From Orobanche coerulescens (Eukaryota; Streptophyta; Magnoliopsida; Lamiales; Orobanchaceae): DNA of 64,000 bases. The notes below the pieces were generated by a model. The model saw only the letters and a program-made list of their open reading frames with translations, had not been told where the DNA came from and searched no databases. The stretch lies in the NCBI GenBank assembly GCA_033398695.1, contig CM065804.1, positions 123,561,501 to 123,625,500 of the forward strand, read 5' to 3'. Of this stretch, positions 1 through 9,442 are shown one piece after another; within the stretch, counting starts at the first letter, position 1; every line of letters starts with the position of its first letter. Both the position numbers and the translations under genes were made by a program.

Positions 1-263
1 TACCAAGATGTAGGAATTAGGATCTTTGCTTTAACGCTTCTTTTTATTCTGTGTCACAATGTATTTTGGTTTCGATGTACTCTTTTGCACTTGATGTAAT
101 AATTAGTTGTACTCTTGAATATTTCTTTTCTATGAAATAACCAGTCTTAGTTCACCGGGCTGAGATCTGGCATATGTATGCTTTACTATAATATATTATC
201 ACAAACGTTATTTATTACGTTAACTGTCGTGTTCTCGTCCAACCCCGGTGTGGGGGCGTGACA
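1..263 (+). mobile_element. 3' end of a Ty3/gypsy-type LTR (family F), copy 1
   Basis: This stretch is nearly identical to 22484-22747, where more of the same LTR is present. It ends in GGGGGCGTGACA at 263, a typical plant LTR terminus, and satellite sequence (CGAGTTCCAGCC) follows directly. No tRNA primer site follows, so it is either a downstream LTR or a solo/truncated LTR. The window begins inside it. Confidence 0.6.
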
Positions 264-1731
264 CGAGTTCCAGCCATATCAGCTCCAGTTCGGCTCCGGA
301 TGACCTCAATAAACGCATATTCAATTTTATAAATTCATAGGGACAAATTATGAAAAATATATACAAAAAATGGACCACCTCGATTTTCCTCTATAACCCG
401 TGTACGGTACCCCCTATGAGAATTTTTTAAAAACCGAGTTCTAGGCGTATCAGCTCCGACTCGGCTCCGGATGACCTCAAATAAACGCGTATTCAATTTT
501 ATAAATCCATAGGGACAAATTATGAAAAAAATATCCATAAAAGGGCCGCCTCGATTTTTCTCCATAACTCGTCCCTATGAGAATTATCCGAAAATCGAGT
601 TCCAGCCGTATCAGCCTAGTCCGGCTCCGGATAACCTCAAATAAATGTTTATTCAATTTTATAAATCCATAGGGACAAATTATGAAAAAATATCCAAAAA
701 ACAGACCGCCTCGATTTTCCTCCATAACCCGTGTACTACCCTCTATGAGGATTATCCCAAAACCGAGTCCAGTCGTATCAGCTCCGATTCGGATCCAGAT
801 GAACCCTATAAACGCGTATTCAATCTTATAAATCCGTAGGGATAAATTATAAAAAATATCCAAAAAACAGGCCGCCTCGATTTTCCTCCATAACCCGTGT
901 ACTACCCCCTCTGAGAATTATCCCGAAACTGAGTTCCAGCCGTATCAGCTCCGATTCGGCTCCGGATGACCACAAATAAACACGTATTGAATCTTATAAA
1001 TCCATAGGGATAAACTATGAAAAAATATCCAAAAAATGGGCCGCCTCAATTTTCCTCCATAACCCGTGTACCCTCTATCAGAATTATCCGAAAACTGAGT
1101 TTCTGCCTTATTAGCTTTGGTTTGGCTCCGAATGACCTCAAATAACACGTATTCAATCTTATAAATCCATGGGACAAATTATGAAAAAAATATCCAAAAT
1201 AGGCCACCTCGATTTTCCTCCACAACACATGTAATACCCTATGAGAATTATCCAAACACCCAGTTCCTGCCATATCAGCTCCAATTCGGCTCCGGATGAA
1301 CCCAAACAAACGCGTATTCAATTTTATAAATCCACAAGGAGAAATTATGAAAAAATATCCAAAAAACGGGCCGCCTCGATTTTCCTCCATAACCCGTCCC
1401 TATGAGAATTATCCAAAAATCGAGTTCCAGCCGTATCAGCTCCAATTCGGCTCTGGATGACCTCAAATAAATGCCTATTCAATTTTATAAAACCATAGGG
1501 ACAAATTATGAAAAAATATCCAAAAAACAGGTTGCCTTGATTTTCCTCCATAACCCGTATACTACCCCCTATGAGAATTATCCCTAAACCGAATTCTAGT
1601 CGTATCAGGTCCGATTCGGCTCCGAATGACCCCAAATAAATGCGTATTCAATCTTATAAATCCAGAGGGATAAATTATGAAAAAATATCCAAAAAATTGG
1701 CCGCCTCAATTTTCCTCCATAACCCGTGTAC
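264..1731. repeat. ~162-bp satellite array, block 1 (about nine monomers)
   Basis: Monomers recur at 159-171 bp; the landmark TATTCAATTTTATAAATCC lies near 311, 490, 651, 816, 985, 1148, 1314, 1474 and 1644. Other landmarks in each monomer are GGGACAAATTATGAAAAA, CCGCCTCGATTTTCCTCC, ACCCGTGTACTACC and CGTATCAGCTCCGATTCGG. Monomers differ by short indels (for example loss of the GTGTACTACC segment) and substitutions. Near-nucleosomal length and chromovirus insertions suggest centromeric or pericentromeric DNA, which is inference. Confidence 0.9.
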
Positions 1732-2238
1732 TGTAACACCCCCGATATATTCAGGAATATTACAGCGCCGTAAATCCTTTACGTAAGAATTACAAGGCTA
1801 ATGAGACGAAAAGACAATAACAAATACCAACAAATGAAAGTAACTGAAATAAAATACAATGGTTCTGAACCAGTACTGAAAAATACAAATGTCCAACGAA
1901 GAACAATAATACATAGCCAAATCCAACATCATAAAAGACAACGTATTCGAGTACTTATTTAAATCACACAAACATCTGACAATTAAACCTGACCGGAACA
2001 TCACTCTGTACCCTTGTCGTCATGCAACTCCAGTGGTTGTTTTCCTGCTCTCCTGGATCCTGAACATAAAACAAATGTTCACCCCCGAAGGGGTTAGCGC
2101 AACGATGCTAATACAAGTACGATAATTATGCAACAATGATTTATTCAACAATAATCATGACAAGTTTCTCCAACGAGAAATAATAGCACCACATAACACA
2201 TTACGACAATCTCAACATACTGATGGTATTCCAACTTT

Positions 2239-2369
2239 CCAGCGCACACAGCTATAGATTCCCATGATGATCCCGTCGGACCAACGCATGGTGGAATTAC
2301 CTGGCCAACGATCCAGCGCACCCAACTATAGATTCCCATGATGATCCCGTTGGACCAACACATGGTGGA
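2239..2369. repeat. Two-copy 74-bp direct repeat inside LTR-A
   Basis: Units start at 2239 and 2313 with CCAGCGCAC and share CTATAGATTCCCATGATGAT and GGACCAACRCATGGTGGA. Each unit contains CCATGATG...CATGGTGG, which could pair as a stem. The same duplication is present in the other LTR-A copies (for example near 18200-18330). Confidence 0.75.
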
Positions 2370-2573
2370 TAACTAATCACAACACATATGCACATTACAA
2401 CAAATACATAACCGACATAATACAAACAACTATAATTAGGGTACTTGCCTCGAATTGATGACAAGGATAAAACTTCGACGAACGTCAATACACTCAAAGG
2501 TCGCCCCTTCGATTTATCACGTTGGAAAGCTCGAACCTTAAACAGAAGAAATAATCATCTCACATCAAATAAC

Positions 2574-2812
2574 TAACGTACGAACATCTTACAATCTAAC
2601 TACGACCGGAAGTTCAATAAAACATATCCTATCTAACCGACATAATGTACGTTACGTACCCAATGTAGCGTACGTTAAGCCTGCTCATTAGCATACATAA
2701 GCTACGATGCCTAGCGCACGCTAAGAATGCATTTAACAGTGTCTTCTCTGATCAGACGACTGCCTCATCTGATGACATAGCATACATAATTCTCAGTGTT
2801 TAAATTACGTTA
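2574..2812. repeat. Phased 12-bp palindrome array, LTR-A downstream half
   Basis: Copies of the TARCGTRCGYTA type start at 2574, 2643, 2666, 2689, 2712, 2778 and 2801. Spacings are 69 (3 x 23), 23, 23, 23, 66 and 23 bp. The 5' LTR carries the same series at 18542, 18611, 18634, 18657, 18680, 18746 and 18769. It is downstream of the LTR TATA box, so it is not a conventional upstream promoter array. Confidence 0.7.
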
Positions 2813-2935
2813 TCCTCATACATATTATACTCATGCAACCTTGAATGATCTTACGGTTTAAGACATCTTCGAATTCAAGGATATATATAACATCACAACG
2901 CTATACTCAATCTTTATTACAACTTCTCTTGCGTA

Positions 2936-2940
2936 GTTCA
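2936..2940. other. Target-site duplication GTTCA, left side of element B
   Basis: GTTCA immediately precedes TGTAACACCCC and is repeated at 11641-11645 after GGGTATTACA. The uninterrupted LTR-A at about 18903-18915 reads ACGTAGTTCAGGTAA, so the empty site has one GTTCA. Confidence 0.93.
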
Positions 2941-3498
2941 TGTAACACCCCTAAGTTATTCAGGATATATTACAGTGCCGTGAGCCCCGCCATGGGACCC
3001 ACAAGGCTAAACATACACGGAACTATAAAACTTGACCGAGAAGGTCTACATACAATGGAATGAAGAACAATACAAAGGGTATTCAAAACATAACCAATGT
3101 ATCCAAAGACATCACAACACAAATCAATACCTCGGAAAACACAGGCCGGAACATCAAGAAAAAAGGAAAACAATACTCGAGTATTCAATAACCATTCCAG
3201 TACAACAACACTGAATGGAAAACTCAAAACATAACCGGAGGAAAGACACAGTATCACACTTGCCCATCATCTTCATCTTTGACCCGATACCCTTTGTCCG
3301 TTCTCCTGGAACCTGAAATACATAAAAAGTATTTCCCCCATAAAGGGGTTAGCCGTCGAATAGCTAGTGCAAGTATATCAAGTATGAAACACAATACTCC
3401 TCGACAATAAAGTAAATGTAACCGTCAATTCATCAATTTAAGACTAGTATTCCGGAATAACTAAATCTCATGGCATTGCATCAATACATATATGAATA

Positions 3499-3636
3499 CC
3501 GTGGAACCGCACCAGAGGCTACAGAACCCTCAGGGGACCTATCGGCCCGCCCCAGAGGGTTCATTCATATCATCCGTGGAATTGCACCAGAGGCTACGAA
3601 ACCCTCAGGGGACCCGTCGGCCCGCCCCAAAGTGGA
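3499..3636. repeat. Two-copy 75-bp direct repeat inside LTR-B
   Basis: Units start at 3499 and 3574 with CCGTGGAA and share GCACCAGAGGCTACRRAACC and CCCTCAGGGGACC. The same pair is present in the other LTR-B copies (near 10000-10135, 35390-35525 and 41905-42040). It sits about 560 bp from the TGTAACA end, similar to the duplicated block of LTR-A (about 510 bp). Confidence 0.75.
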
Positions 3637-4242
3637 TAGAAATAATCATGCCATTAATATTTCATACTTTCAAAGTCGAGAACCCACATTCATAAATATA
3701 TACTTGCCTTGAATAGTCGACGACGCAACGAACGGAAAGGAAAGTCACCGACGAATGCTAGGAACTCACGAAACCGAACCTAACGATTGGAAGAATACAA
3801 TCACAACCAATTCTAAACGAATATGGAATTGGAATACTCCCGGAAACCCGCCTACGATTCATGTATATTCGTATAAAAATGACAACGAGGGCGGACCACA
3901 ACCAAACCCTCTCGAATCCGTAAAAACCACGAAATATACCATGAATCCGTAGGGAAACTAAGAATACCAACAAGATTAATCATATTCATCATGAATTAAT
4001 CAACAAAACGGAATGAATCGGACAAAAACGCGAAAACCCCCAAATCTCCCCAAAAGTAGGGTTCTAAAGATCTAACCTTGATTCGCTGGATCGAAGGATG
4101 TTATAGGATGATTGATCAGTGATATAAACTCAGAAACCTCATGGATTTGTTGTTTAACAACATGGCTTCACCTCCTCCGAAGCTCCAGCCGCGGACCGAA
4201 GAGAAAGGAAATGAAAAACGAATGAAAAAGTGGTGCTCATCA

Positions 4243-4249
4243 ATTATAT
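4243..4249 (-). promoter_or_regulatory. TATA box of LTR-B (3' LTR)
   Basis: On the minus strand this reads ATATAAT; the cleaner copies read TATATAAT (10746-10753 and 36136-36143). It lies immediately downstream of the palindrome array, where a U3 core promoter is expected. Confidence 0.55.
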
Positions 4250-5114
4250 CTTGGCGGACTAGCGTGCGCTAAGTGCCGAGCTAGCCTTATCGGCCCAGGC
4301 CGCAATCTAGTGACCTCTGGACTAGGCGCTCGGCGGGTAGCATCTGCAGACCTTCCCGGCCGTGGCGTGCGCTACTGCCGGCCGTAGCGTACGTAGTGTC
4401 GGCGATGGCGTCGCGGCCTGCCGAGCCTACCGATTCGAGAACCTCGGGACTCCTTTGTCGGACCCGATGGCGTCGTTAGGCGGCCGATAGCGTGCGCTAC
4501 ACTGCCGGTTAGCGCGCCTGACCTTCGGCCGTGGCGTGCGCTTCGCCGGTTCGTGCCGCACCCGTCCGGCCGGATGCCGCAATCGTCCGGCTAGTCCATA
4601 GCCGTCGGCGGTCTTTCGAACACGAGGGCTCGGCGACTCGATTTCCAGCGTCACGGGCGAACACGACGAAAAGTTCGCGGACGACATCAATGACCCGAAA
4701 TGAAAACATAATGCAATAATTAATCATACGCGACCAAGAAAAGGGCCGAGACAACAAATACAGATACGGATACCCATAACTTTGGGTAAATTACAAAATG
4801 GCCCAAAACGCCCGAAAATCACGATACGAAATCGAATAACCAAACCGAAGTTCACAACACGTATAACGAAGTTAAACGAACTTACGGGAAACTCGAAACA
4901 GCAGTTTCGAACGATATTCGCAAGAATCGAACTCAAGTGCGGAAAAGTCGCTATAAAGCACGGAACTCAACTAAACGACACCAAAACGAACTCGGATGTC
5001 AAAAAGTGTAGAATTAATCATTCTCAGGATGACGAAACGGTCATGAGCGAGTCATCAAAACGGACTTCCGCCGAAAAAAAGAAATTACCGGAAATCGAAA
5101 TTACGGGTATTACA

Positions 5115-5151
5115 TTCTACCCTCCTTAAAAGAAGTTTCGTCCCGAAACTT
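5115..5151 (-). promoter_or_regulatory. Polypurine tract and stem-loop upstream of LTR-B (3')
   Basis: On the minus strand CTTTTAAGGAGGGTAGAA directly abuts the LTR start TGTAATACCC and would prime plus-strand DNA synthesis. Next to it, 5133-5151 is a 7-8 bp inverted repeat, AAGTTTCG/CGAAACTT with a 3-4 base loop. The same hairpin occurs beside the polypurine tract of families A, C, D and E. Confidence 0.8.
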
Positions 5152-6016
5152 AAAACAAGTAGGGAGAAGAAATATCCCGCCAGGAAAAATTCAATGAGAT
5201 ACACAAGAACCGAAAACTTACGCCCAAACGGCGAATCATCAGTATAGAACACAACGATACATTACCCGAAGGTAAACCAAACCAACGCCGAAATAAATAC
5301 GAATCACAATGCCCGAAGGCTCCAACGGAAATACCAATACATCACAATGGCCTGAAAGCCAAACAGCCCAAAGCTGTAAATCCTCACAATACATATCTCA
5401 AAGAAACAAACCTGACTGTCGGACATACCCCTCGGCGTATGAACAACCAGTCGCAAATCGTCGGACATATCCAATACAACATGGACTACGAACGACCAAA
5501 CAATAAAGCTCAAGAGGGACATCATAGTACGCCCGATCCGGAAATGTGTCCGTGCATATGTCCACCCCGTATATGGAATCCAGAATATACGTGTGACAAT
5601 GTACCTAATTAGCCTCACGAACTACGTCTCGTGTGCACGGTCCAATGCGGAAACATCCACGCATGACCATCGTGTGCCCGGCTAAAAATACTACACATAA
5701 CCAATCGGCATGCAGATATGATTCCAGATATGCCACGATACAACATGACAACGAAACTCAAAGGATAACATATCCAATACGAATCATGCGACTCACTAAG
5801 TGAACGATGACGCACGAATAATGAAAGACCGACACGACCAACAATATCCAAAACAACCATCCTGGGATCTAAATCCCTAAGGACCTATTAACACGAGTAA
5901 TAATCACAACACAACAATTCGGGAAATCCTCAACCCTCAACGATCACAAAATTACCGAGTTCACAAGAATAATAGTGTGCTGCCTCGAGTCGGCCAACAC
6001 GGCAATAATAATTCAC

Positions 6017-6170
6017 GGATGGGAACTATCCTCGACAGTCCCAATTTAATACCTCGATTACCTTCAGGACGGTCAATCGATAACAGTTATACAGCGGATG
6101 GGAATTATCTTCGATAATCCCAATTCAATACCTCGATTACCTTAGAACGGTCAATCGATAATCACTGATA
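6017..6170. repeat. 79-bp repeat x2 with TCGATT...AATCGA hairpin
   Basis: Units start GGATGGGAA at 6017 and 6096. Each contains CCTCGATTACC, 9-10 bases, GGTCAATCGATA, a near-perfect inverted repeat. Closely similar inverted repeats form the 29872-30062 cluster of element D. Copy 2 carries the same pair near 37934-38090. Confidence 0.7.
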
Positions 6171-7500
6171 CGATAGAATAGATGTCCCGGCGCCTTAAAC
6201 CGACCACCGAAACAGAGATGATAAAAGAATATATCAAACGCCTTCAATCGGCTAATGCAACATCATAGCAATAGTTCCAATTCGATAATAAAGATTCAAC
6301 GATGCCTCAGAACGACACTAATCGTGAACAATAATAATCGATACATCAATACCGCGAACCGGCTATCGCCAACATCAGTATCAAAAAGAATCTCACTGCC
6401 TTAAACCGGCCGTTAACGAGTAACAATAATATTTAGCATAATTACCGAAGGGTATTGCATCAAACAATTCCCGAATATCAACAAAATCATAAAGAGGCCA
6501 AGTCTCGAAATGATACACGCATTCGTACACCTACATGATAACATTAATCTCGTTGACCTGTACAAGTATAAAACTTGTCTCGATATCAATGCCACGAACT
6601 GTTACCAATTCAGTTGCTTTCGTCTACGAGTTCCTCAGTCCCGACCAAGCTAATCTACGAACTCTTCAACCTCAACCGTAACCCAACAGTCATAATCCAC
6701 GATCAAACATCATATCTTATTGTAAAACGAAGGCTTAATAATCAACAGGTTCGATGACGATCAATATCAATACAACCAGGCCACAAACTCATCGATTCCA
6801 CAATATCTCGATTAAACACAGTCCGAACTGTCCAACTCAGACCCTCACGAATTCATGTCCACAATACGAGCCGAAATCCGATGATCATATCAGCAACCAA
6901 TCCGGACCAACAATAAGGGTCTAAATGTTATCGGTTCCAAACTCAATTCTTAAATACGAATTGACAAGGTTCCCTTCTCGTAAATCCGTAGTTAAAATTT
7001 TCCGATGATCATCGTTAATTCGAACCATCCAATTAGTTCAACATTATAGATAATCATATTCTAAGGTTATCGAACAATCCAATCATTCGACTTGAATATT
7101 TGCTCCATACGTATGGGCTTCCAAATTCAGGGATGAATAATAATTTCATCAAACTCATAATCACATTCGTATTCCTATACAAATATTATTTCAAACACAT
7201 AATTTAGCTCTAGATATGAATATTCCATATTCATTTTCAAAACATCAACACTTCTTATAAATTTTCATCACCTCATATAATTCAAGAGTTCTTAAAGAAC
7301 ATGAAATATCCGAAATCACGTTCAAAACAACACATCTGAGGTATATATCTCCATGTTACCATTTTCTTCATCATGCCATTCATACAACCTCAATAATCGC
7401 AACAAAACCATTATCATCATATGAAGAAGATCTCAATAATCATATCAACATCCGAAATCTCTTATTACAATTCCAATAAATCTCGTATAACATTATCACA

Positions 7501-7508
7501 TGATACCA
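7501..7508 (-). other. PBS-like TGGTATCA next to LTR-C
   Basis: The minus strand reads TGTTACA, then AATTA, then TGGTATCATGTG. The first eight bases match the tRNA-iMet primer site TGGTATCAGAGC and the rest does not. It suggests LTR-C once acted as a 5' LTR for the DNA at 5152-7500. Confidence 0.45.
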
Positions 7509-8146
7509 TAATTGTAACACCCCGGATCCTCCTGGGAATATTACACGCCGTAAACCCTTCTCACAAGGATTTACCAGGCTAAGCACAATTTTCCACGTCA
7601 TTTCAAAAATGCCAAAAAGACCGATGACGATAATATTTTTCAAATACTAAAAAAATCATTTTCCAAATACCGTCATAAAAATACCGTCAAAACGATCAAG
7701 GCCAAAATGCCAAAAACTCAGTTTAGGGAATCGGTTTTACAAAAAAAAAATCAGTTGGCAAAATACCAAAAGCCATTTCAAAATACTCACGCAGCGGATA
7801 AAAGTACAGTCCAATATATGCATTTACATTGAAATAAAACGAACATCAAAATACACGATTCCCAACATGCTCCCTCCCAAGTAGTAATCCTTTAAAGAAA
7901 ACGAACCACTATCAAAGGGATACGAGGATTACATTATATGGACGAACCACGAAGAAGAATAATTGAACTCCATTCCAAGAATCATCAAAAACTTCAAGAA
8001 CAATACTTAAATCCGAGCTCCCCATCTTAATCTTGTTTAAGAGAATCATCTCTCAATGTTTAGGAACTTCAAGTACTTCCCAAGGCTCTCTCTATTGACT
8101 GAAGGAAGGAGAATGGACAAGATGCCTCTCAGCACTCGTCTATCCT

Positions 8147-8153
8147 CTTTATA
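8147..8153 (-). promoter_or_regulatory. TATA box of LTR-C
   Basis: The minus strand reads TGTTTTATAAAGAGG. TATAAAG begins about a dozen bases after the last palindrome (8165-8176), where the U3 core promoter is expected. Confidence 0.6.
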
Positions 8154-8164
8154 AAACACATCAC

Positions 8165-8714
8165 TAGCGCGCGCTAGACCTTATATTTAGCGTGCGCTAC
8201 AGAACTAGCGTGCGCTATCCTTCCTTGATAGCGTGCGCTATCGGGCAGTCCAGAAGCTACTGCATTGCTTCGAAATTCATCTAACGTACGTAATACCCAT
8301 GCATTAACGTACGCAAATAGGTGTTGACTTGCTACAGCGAAATGCTTAGTAGCATGCGCTATTCTTCGACCTTAGCACGCGCTAATCGTCGTTGACCCGA
8401 CAACCTGTACCTTCCCAGAAGATGCCCGGGTCCTACACGCCGAAAGCAACCAATAAAGCCAAGATTCCCTGTTGACGATCTGAAATTAGCGTGCGCTACG
8501 AACATGCATTAGCGTACGCTAATCGCCGATAATAAACAGTCTGGGCCTACCTGTCGGCCACTTTCCGGACCTTATCCAGAATACCTTACGTACGTTAGGG
8601 GTCCTTCTTAGCGTACGTAACTGAAACCTCTTAGTGTGCGCTAAGTATGCACCGTGGCGTACGCTAAGTATATATGTCTTAGCGTGCGCTAGGCATACCT
8701 TGTAGCGTGCGCTA
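8165..8714. repeat. Phased 12-bp palindrome array, LTR-C U3
   Basis: Sixteen copies of the TAGCGYRCGCTA type (some TAACGTACGTAA or TAGCATGCGCTA) start at 8165, 8188, 8206, 8229, 8282, 8305, 8350, 8373, 8487, 8510, 8587, 8609, 8632, 8655, 8680 and 8703. Ten of the fifteen gaps are 22-23 bp, and several longer ones are near multiples (45, 114). The spacers are not alike, so this is a motif array rather than a simple minisatellite. Confidence 0.85.
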
Positions 8715-8909
8715 ACGTGGCTGTACTTAGCCATTTTCCGCTATTCTCGACCAACATCTCGACATACCAAACGATCATATGGCACAATGAATACATATAC
8801 GCATTCAATAACATTGTCATACGTTCACATCACCCTCAAGCACAATTATCCATCAACGACGACCAACATATAAACGAAAAAAAATATATCCAAAAATCGG
8901 GGTATTACA

Positions 8910-8950
8910 CTCTACCCCCCCTAAAAAAATAAGTTTCGTCCTCGAAACTT
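8910..8950 (-). promoter_or_regulatory. Polypurine tract and stem-loop next to LTR-C
   Basis: On the minus strand TTTTTTTAGGGGGGGTAGAG abuts the LTR-C start. Bases 8931-8950 form AAGTTTCG, TCCT, CGAAACTT, an 8-bp stem. This shows that the DNA on the 9.4-kb side of LTR-C was the 3' end of an element. Confidence 0.8.
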
Positions 8951-9120
8951 GCAATCACTCGCACAAACAACATTTCAACGGAAATTCAAAATCACCAAGA
9001 ATTATCGAATAATCCGAACAACATACTTACAAGTCTGTGAAGTCGAAGATCTCCCGTGGTACTAGCATGCGACTCCTAAACAAAGTCTCAACATAACACC
9101 GATACACACCAATATCGCAA

Positions 9121-9198
9121 TTAGCAATTTAACAAAATCTCAAGGAAGAGTTCACGTCTGTGACCACGGCCACGATTCTTCCTCCTTTCAGCCAACAT
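9121..9198 (-). pseudogene. gag N-terminus remnant of element B (26 codons)
   Basis: The frame starts at the ATG at 9198 and begins MLAERRKNRGRGHRREL, resembling the gag start of element A (MLRGGRGHGRGRGRGRR). It stops after 26 codons and nothing else of gag follows; the hairpin and polypurine tract lie only 170 bp further. The basic Gly/Arg-rich start is typical of this family's Gag. It probably survives because the region near the primer site is needed in cis for packaging and reverse transcription (inference). The rest of 8951-9442 is non-coding leader. Confidence 0.5.
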
Positions 9199-9425
9199 TC
9201 TGAAGGGCACACACATGCATAAGTATAATCCAAATCGCACATTCTCGAAGTGACCAATTCCCAAGAATACCAAGCTATAAACGAAACGATTAAGAAAAAT
9301 ACAAGAAGAGTGAGAGGACTTACAAGTACCGGTCGCACTGTGATGATGGCAGAGTAGTGATACTGTGGGCAAATGATGACCCAATCGACCCAAAAGACCA
9401 ACAGCCTAGGTATCCATAAACCTAA

Positions 9426-9437
9426 GCTCCGATACCA
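9426..9437 (-). other. Primer binding site of element B (tRNA-iMet type)
   Basis: The minus strand reads TGGTATCGGAGC five bases after the 5' LTR-B end. It matches the plant initiator-Met primer site TGGTATCAGAGC with one difference, the same one seen in elements A and D. Confidence 0.85.
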
Positions 9438-9442
9438 TATTC

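Larger units (their letters stand above)
1732..2940 (-). mobile_element. LTR-A, 3' LTR, distal (U5-side) part
   Basis: It starts TGTAACACCCCCGATATATT and matches 17691-18908 of the 5' LTR. Homology stops at 2940, exactly where element B begins, and resumes at 11641. It contains a duplicated 74-bp block (2239-2369) and the second palindrome array (2574-2812). In copy 2 the equivalent LTR was additionally hit by element D at the position matching about 2371. Confidence 0.92.
2941..5114 (-). mobile_element. LTR-B, 3' LTR of element B
   Basis: It begins TGTAACACCCCTAAGTT and ends GGGTATTACA, and is homologous to 9443-11640, 34831-37030 and 41346-43542. It contains a two-copy 75-bp repeat (3499-3636, CCAGAGGCTACRGAACCCTC) and the palindrome array at about 4255-4560. 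That array differs from the other three LTR-B copies by many small losses around CTG/CAG triplets, so the sequence there may be unreliable. Confidence 0.92.
5152..7512 (-). mobile_element. Non-coding interior of element B, 3' half
   Basis: I find no conserved protein in any frame. Two recognisable parts exist. Bases 5500-5770 resemble 25370-25610 of LTR-D (shared GAAATGTGTCCGTGCA, TGACCATC.CGTGCCCG, ATGCCACGATA). Bases 6017-6170 are a two-copy repeat with hairpins. The segment begins on its 5' side with TGGTATCA (minus strand, 7508-7501) just inside LTR-C, as a primer site would. It is AT-rich elsewhere (for example 6900-7500). Confidence 0.6.
7513..8909 (-). mobile_element. LTR-C, complete LTR in the middle of element B
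   Basis: This 1397-bp LTR runs from TGTAACACCCC to GGTATTACA and differs from LTR-B apart from termini and the palindrome motif. It has a polypurine tract plus hairpin on one side (8910-8950) and a PBS-like sequence on the other (7501-7508). It lacks a target-site duplication (ATAAT versus CTCTA), so it is not a solo-LTR insertion into B. Its U3 holds the richest palindrome array of the window. Confidence 0.85.

Noticed and set aside
264..1731. Satellite monomer derived from an LTR of one of the local elements
   Set aside because: Short resemblances exist (CATAACYCGT, GCTCCGATTCGG-like phrases common in plant LTRs) but no continuous alignment to LTRs A to F could be seen by eye, so I do not claim it.
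4782..5129. 115-codon plus-strand frame in LTR-B (138 codons in copy 2, 36697-37113)
   Set aside because: It runs antisense across U3 into the polypurine tract, is low in complexity (Lys/Asn/Thr-rich) and has no recognisable domain.
8165..8714. CRISPR-like array (short palindromic repeats at regular spacing)
   Set aside because: Repeats are 12 bp with 11-bp spacers and degenerate, no cas genes, and the context is a plant LTR retroelement.
7513..8909. LTR-C as a solo LTR inserted into element B
   Set aside because: The flanking 5-mers differ (ATAAT and CTCTA) and a polypurine tract with hairpin directly abuts one end, which a solo LTR insertion would not bring.
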